A DNA stretch of 26,027 nucleotides, taken from Candidatus Gastranaerophilales bacterium (GTDB lineage Bacteria; Cyanobacteriota; Vampirovibrionia; Gastranaerophilales; Gastranaerophilaceae). The DNA is taken from positions 1 to 26,027 of the forward strand of contig CALURE010000004.1 in assembly GCA_944323095.1 (NCBI GenBank), read 5' to 3'. The translations under genes and the position numbers were made by a program. Each line of letters begins with the position of its first letter. Within the stretch, counting starts at the first letter, position 1. The notes under the pieces are model-generated. The model had not been told where the DNA came from. It ran no database searches and saw only the letters and a list, made by a program, of their open reading frames with translations. Positions 23,335-26,027 of the stretch are shown here, piece by piece.

Positions 23335-23360
23335 TGTCATCCTGAACTTGTTTCAGGATC
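23335..23360. repeat. Dispersed hairpin repeat (TGTCATCCTGAA type)
   Basis: ATCCTGAA (23339-23346) and TTCAGGAT (23352-23359) form a perfect 8-bp stem with loop CTTGT, preceded by TGTC. This word is a familiar dispersed intergenic element. Single copy in this window. Confidence 0.5.
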
Positions 23361-23438
23361 TTTTTAGGAGAAGCTAAAACACGGATCAAGGGTACTATAT
23401 GACAATATTAGTATATTGGATGTAAAGTTGTATATTAC

Positions 23439-23780
23439 TTATTTTTTATACCAGACTTTAAAATTTTCAATTTCGTTAAAAAGATTTTCGTATGTTCCGT
23501 CAAATCTTATGCACCTGTCATCGACAAAAAGCCAGCAAAGCTCTTTAACATTTGTAATTCCTGATATGAAATCTCCCAGATCGTTTTCTAAAATCCAGAT
23601 AGATGCAAGAAGTTTGTTGCGTGTTGTAAATAATTTAATATCATATTTTTCTGATAATTTACGCAGAAATTCTTTTGCACCTTCTTTTACAGGCGGGATG
23701 AAGCTTTCGCAATAATCACTTTTATAAGTATTTAAAACCCCGTCCAAATCCATGAGTATAAGTTTTTTATTCTTTTGCAT
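23439..23780 (-). CDS. Small HAD-superfamily hydrolase (minimal, uncapped)
   Basis: 113 residues, much shorter than most HAD enzymes. Motif I is MDLDGVLN with Asp11 (nucleophile) and Asp13; motif II is represented by FTTRN (Thr near residue 52); motif IV by FVDDR near residue 86. No cap domain. Such C0-type HADs are often phosphatases acting on phosphoproteins, nucleotides or polynucleotide ends; the substrate is open. An AGGA lies about 11 nt upstream and GATAAT 7 nt upstream, so either a Shine-Dalgarno or a near-leaderless start may be used. Divergent from the XRE-type gene. Confidence 0.78.
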   Translation of the reverse strand: MQKNKKLILMDLDGVLNTYKSDYCESFIPPVKEGAKEFLRKLSEKYDIKLFTTRNKLLASIWILENDLGDFISGITNVKELCWLFVDDRCIRFDGTYENLFNEIENFKVWYKK

Positions 23781-23838
23781 AAAAAATATTATCCTAATTC
23801 CTCTCTTGTTCGCGAAAGCGATACCTTAACTATACATA

Positions 23839-23844
23839 TAAAAT
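23839..23844 (+). promoter_or_regulatory. -10 hexamer of the XRE-type gene
   Basis: TAAAAT followed by six A and the ATG at 23851. The 6-nt gap matches the other leaderless starts; no convincing -35 is present. Confidence 0.4.
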
Positions 23845-23850
23845 AAAAAA

Positions 23851-24114
23851 ATGCAAATTACAGATAAGAAAAAGTTAATATTAAAAAAACTTGCAAAGCA
23901 TGCACGTGAGCTCCGCGGAGAGAAAAGCCAGTTCATAGTCTCAAGTGAAAACGATATTTCTACATCAATTTTGAGTACAATTGAACGCGGTATGAAAGAT
24001 CCCCAGTTAACAACTTTTATTAAATTGGCACAGGCTTATGATATAAAACCTGAAAAGTTTCTGGAAATGATTATGAAAGATTTGCCGGAAGATTTTACTT
24101 TAATAGATTTATAA
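23851..24114 (+). CDS. XRE-family helix-turn-helix regulator
   Basis: 87 residues, almost all of it one lambda-repressor-like DNA-binding domain (about 10-75): LAKHARELRGEKSQFIVS, then TSILSTIERGMKDPQLTTFIKLAQAY, the typical xxIExGxxxPxxxTLxKLAxA pattern, and a DIKPEKFLEMI end. No effector domain is present. No Shine-Dalgarno precedes the ATG; a -10 lies 6 nt upstream. Its target is unknown; it lies divergent from the small HAD gene and 129 bases before prs. Confidence 0.85.
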   Translation: MQITDKKKLILKKLAKHARELRGEKSQFIVSSENDISTSILSTIERGMKDPQLTTFIKLAQAYDIKPEKFLEMIMKDLPEDFTLIDL

Positions 24115-24178
24115 TATTTTATAAAAAACTGTCAAAAATTTTTATTTTCGTATTTTATTAATATTACTTAAAAAAATA

Positions 24179-24207
24179 TTGAGGTAAATATTTAAAAAGC
24201 ATATAAT
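24179..24207 (+). promoter_or_regulatory. Promoter of the prs operon
   Basis: TTGAGG (24179-24184), a 17-bp spacer, TATAAT (24202-24207). The leader would be about 30 nt, with AAAGGA 6 nt before the ATG at 24244. Confidence 0.65.
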
Positions 24208-24243
24208 ATAAATGCCGTCAAATTAAAATTGAAAGGAATTAGA

Positions 24244-25257
24244 ATGGTTGCAGAATCAGTATTCCCGCAGTTGGAACGGGCAATAAATCCGACACATGAT
24301 ATCAAGTTGTTTTCAGGTCGTTCTAATATAAAACTTGCTCAGGAAATAGCTGATTATCTGGGGACATCCATAGGTCCTATGATCGTCAAGAATTTTGCCG
24401 ACGGGGAAATTTATGTTCAGGTAAAAGAGAGCGTGCGCGGTGACGATGTTTTTATTATTCAGCCTTTATGCAATCCTGTTAATGAGAATTTGATGGAACT
24501 TCTTATTATAATTGATGCTTTTAAACGTGCAAGTGCCAAAACAATTACTGCTGTCATTCCTTATTACGGCTATGCAAGACAGGATCGAAAAACTTCGGGA
24601 CGTGAAGCTATTACAGCTAAACTCGTTGCGGATTTATTGACAACAGCAGGTGCTGACAGAGTTCTTGCAATGGACTTGCATACAGGACAAATTCAGGGAT
24701 TTTTTAATATTCTTGTTGATCATATTTTTGCAACATCAATTTTGACAAATTATATTAAAAGTTTAAATATTAATCCGGATGATATGGTTGCAGTCAGCCC
24801 TGATACAGGCGGAGTTCAAAGAACAAGACACTTCGCAAAAGCTATCGGATGCTCTCTTGCGATAATTGATAAACGCAGAGACAAACACAATGAAGCAATT
24901 GCATCGCATGTTATCGGAGAAGTTAAAGATAAAATATGCGTCATGTTCGATGATATAATTGATACTGCAGGTACTATATGTGAAGCATCAAAGCTTTTGA
25001 AAAATGAAGGTGCAAGAGATATTTATGTTTGTGCTGTTCATCCTGTATTTTCAGGTCCTGCTATAGAAAGGCTTGCAAATGCTCCTATTAAAGAATGCAT
25101 TGTGACAAATACAATTCCACTTGACATGGATAAAATGCCGTCTAAGATTAAGCAGATTTCAGTTGCTTCGCTTCTCGGTGCAGCTATTGCACGAATTCAT
25201 GATGATGAATCGGTAAGTTCGTTATTCGGGTTTGAAAAAGAAATGCAGGTACAGTAG
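24244..25257 (+). CDS. prs: Ribose-phosphate pyrophosphokinase (PRPP synthetase)
   Basis: 337 residues, against ~315 usual, with a short N-terminal extension. It makes PRPP from ribose 5-phosphate and ATP for nucleotide, His and Trp synthesis. Visible motifs: FADGEIYVQVKESVRG, the ATP loop with YYGYARQDRK, the DLHTGQIQGFF region, SPDTGGVQR, and the PRPP loop VMFDDIIDTAGT. The start ATG 24244 has AAAGGA 6 nt upstream; a TTG at 24229 precedes that site. The RNase HIII-like gene follows after 8 bases in the same operon. Confidence 0.96.
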   Translation: MVAESVFPQLERAINPTHDIKLFSGRSNIKLAQEIADYLGTSIGPMIVKNFADGEIYVQVKESVRGDDVFIIQPLCNPVNENLMELLIIIDAFKRASAKTITAVIPYYGYARQDRKTSGREAITAKLVADLLTTAGADRVLAMDLHTGQIQGFFNILVDHIFATSILTNYIKSLNINPDDMVAVSPDTGGVQRTRHFAKAIGCSLAIIDKRRDKHNEAIASHVIGEVKDKICVMFDDIIDTAGTICEASKLLKNEGARDIYVCAVHPVFSGPAIERLANAPIKECIVTNTIPLDMDKMPSKIKQISVASLLGAAIARIHDDESVSSLFGFEKEMQVQ

Positions 25258-25265
25258 ATAAAGTT

Positions 25266-25910
25266 ATGGCGGAATTTATAACGCACATAGGAACAGATGA
25301 ATCAGGGAAGGGAGATTTTTTCGGACCGCTTGTCATTGCCGGTGTAATGGCTGATGAAAAAATCGCTGAAAAATTTATAAAATTAGGTATAAAGGACAGC
25401 AAAAAATTAACCGATAAAAAAATGCTTGTGCTGGCAGAAGAAATAAAAAAAACTGCTCCGCATTCTGTTATAGCAATTTCAAATCCTAAATATAATCAGT
25501 TGTATTCAAATATTAAAAATTTAAATAGGCTTCTTGCCTGGGGGCATGCAAGAGCTATTGAAAATATTCTTGAACATAACAATTGTGAGTACGCGCTTTC
25601 TGACAAATTCGGAGATGAAAGCCTTATTAAATCTGCATTAATGAAAAACGGGCGAAGTATAAGGCTTGATCAGATGTGTAAAGCAGAGAGTGATATAGCG
25701 GTTGCAGCGGCATCCGTTCTTGCACGGGCTGTATTTGTTCAAAAAATACAAAATATGCAAAATATGTATGGAATAACTTTCCCCAAAGGCTGTTCATCTC
25801 TGGTTAAGGATGCAGCAAAAGAATTTGTTTTAAAGTACGGTAAAGAAAAGTTATCGGATGTATGTAAAAATCATTTTAAAACATATATGGAAATATTGAA
25901 AGAAGTTTAG
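25266..25910 (+). CDS. rnhC: Ribonuclease HIII-type enzyme lacking the N-terminal domain
   Basis: 214 residues. The GTDESGKGDFFGPLVIAG opening with Asp11 and Glu12 is typical of RNase HIII rather than HII. IKDSKKLTD follows; the third acidic residue is in SDKFGDE and the last in KAESDIAVAAASVLAR, where Glu is as in HIII. It removes RNA from RNA-DNA hybrids. Family members usually have ~300 residues with a TBP-like substrate-binding domain in front, which is absent here; the frame has no room for it, as prs ends 8 bases upstream. The start lacks a good Shine-Dalgarno, so coupling to prs is likely. A short archaeal-like HII remains possible. Confidence 0.82.
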   Translation: MAEFITHIGTDESGKGDFFGPLVIAGVMADEKIAEKFIKLGIKDSKKLTDKKMLVLAEEIKKTAPHSVIAISNPKYNQLYSNIKNLNRLLAWGHARAIENILEHNNCEYALSDKFGDESLIKSALMKNGRSIRLDQMCKAESDIAVAAASVLARAVFVQKIQNMQNMYGITFPKGCSSLVKDAAKEFVLKYGKEKLSDVCKNHFKTYMEILKEV

Positions 25911-25986
25911 GTTAAAGTTATTGCAAGGAAGATAGGGTGTTAGACAATTTGGCGGGAACGCTTGCGCTTATCCCTACGTACTGGCT

Positions 25987-26027
25987 ACTCCCTCTCCTTT
26001 GGGAGAGGGCAGGGGTGAGGGCTTATT
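25987..26027 (+). repeat. Hairpin repeat, copy B, at the window end
   Basis: CCCTCTCC (25990-25997) and GGAGAGGG (26002-26009) with loop TTTG, then a GGGGTGAGGGCT tail. It is nearly identical to the copy at 4270-4310, showing the family is dispersed. The element may continue beyond the window. Confidence 0.75.

Overview
The window is AT-rich, densely coded DNA from a bacterium that has both an outer membrane and an anaerobic metabolism. Two TolC-type outer membrane channels, an RND pump with its adaptor, and an AsmA-type envelope protein point to a two-membrane cell. A class I hybrid cluster protein, a Cys-rich iron-sulfur flavoprotein and a radical SAM protein point to an anaerobe. Together with a lineage-odd, C-terminally anchored 4-alpha-glucanotransferase-like protein, an RNase HIII-like gene beside prs, and families of GC-rich intergenic repeats, this best fits a gut Melainabacteria/Gastranaerophilales-type genome. 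That placement is an inference from style, not from a marker gene. No tRNA, rRNA, insertion sequence, phage gene or CRISPR array was seen.

Layout. 1-4006: the end of a TolC-like gene, a convergent AsmA-like gene and a divergent secreted WG-repeat protein; the last two share a promoter region that is a perfect 20-bp-arm palindrome. 4007-4417: a gene-free cluster of GC-rich inverted repeats. 4418-6779: a divergent zinc/cadmium module (ArsR-family sensor with an alpha-5 metal site, and a P1B ATPase) with operator-like palindromes inside both promoters. 6785-9442: an iron-sulfur flavoprotein and the glucanotransferase-like protein. 9565-13967: a minus-strand run holding a radical SAM protein, a secreted unknown, TspO, an SGNH hydrolase and hcp. 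It is interrupted at 11023-11363 by a gene-poor, highly structured segment. 14143-20084: a complete adaptor/RND pump/TolC efflux operon. 20089-22654: an alpha/beta hydrolase, a LysR regulator and a flavodoxin. 22740-25910: Hsp20, a small HAD phosphatase, an XRE regulator, then prs and an RNase HIII-like gene. The window ends in another copy of the GC-rich repeat.

Two observations stand out. First, 11067-11333 looks like an undescribed type I toxin-antitoxin locus. A 21-residue hydrophobic peptide has a good Shine-Dalgarno and its own sigma70-type promoter, and its coding sequence is a nested inverted repeat. A seven-base motif occurs at the 5' end, after the stop codon and (inverted) at the 3' end of the predicted mRNA, and a promoter-like element faces it on the other strand. 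Second, at least five genes have no Shine-Dalgarno but a -10 hexamer exactly 6 nt before the ATG (3095, 4768, 10368, 11022, 12401, probably 23851). This suggests leaderless mRNAs are common in this organism, while other genes in the window use strong Shine-Dalgarno sites.

Functionally, the window is mostly envelope, efflux and stress biology: drug/metabolite export, metal export under metal-sensing repression, nitrosative/oxidative defence (hcp, flavoproteins) and protein-folding stress (Hsp20), with housekeeping nucleotide and nucleic-acid genes at the right end.
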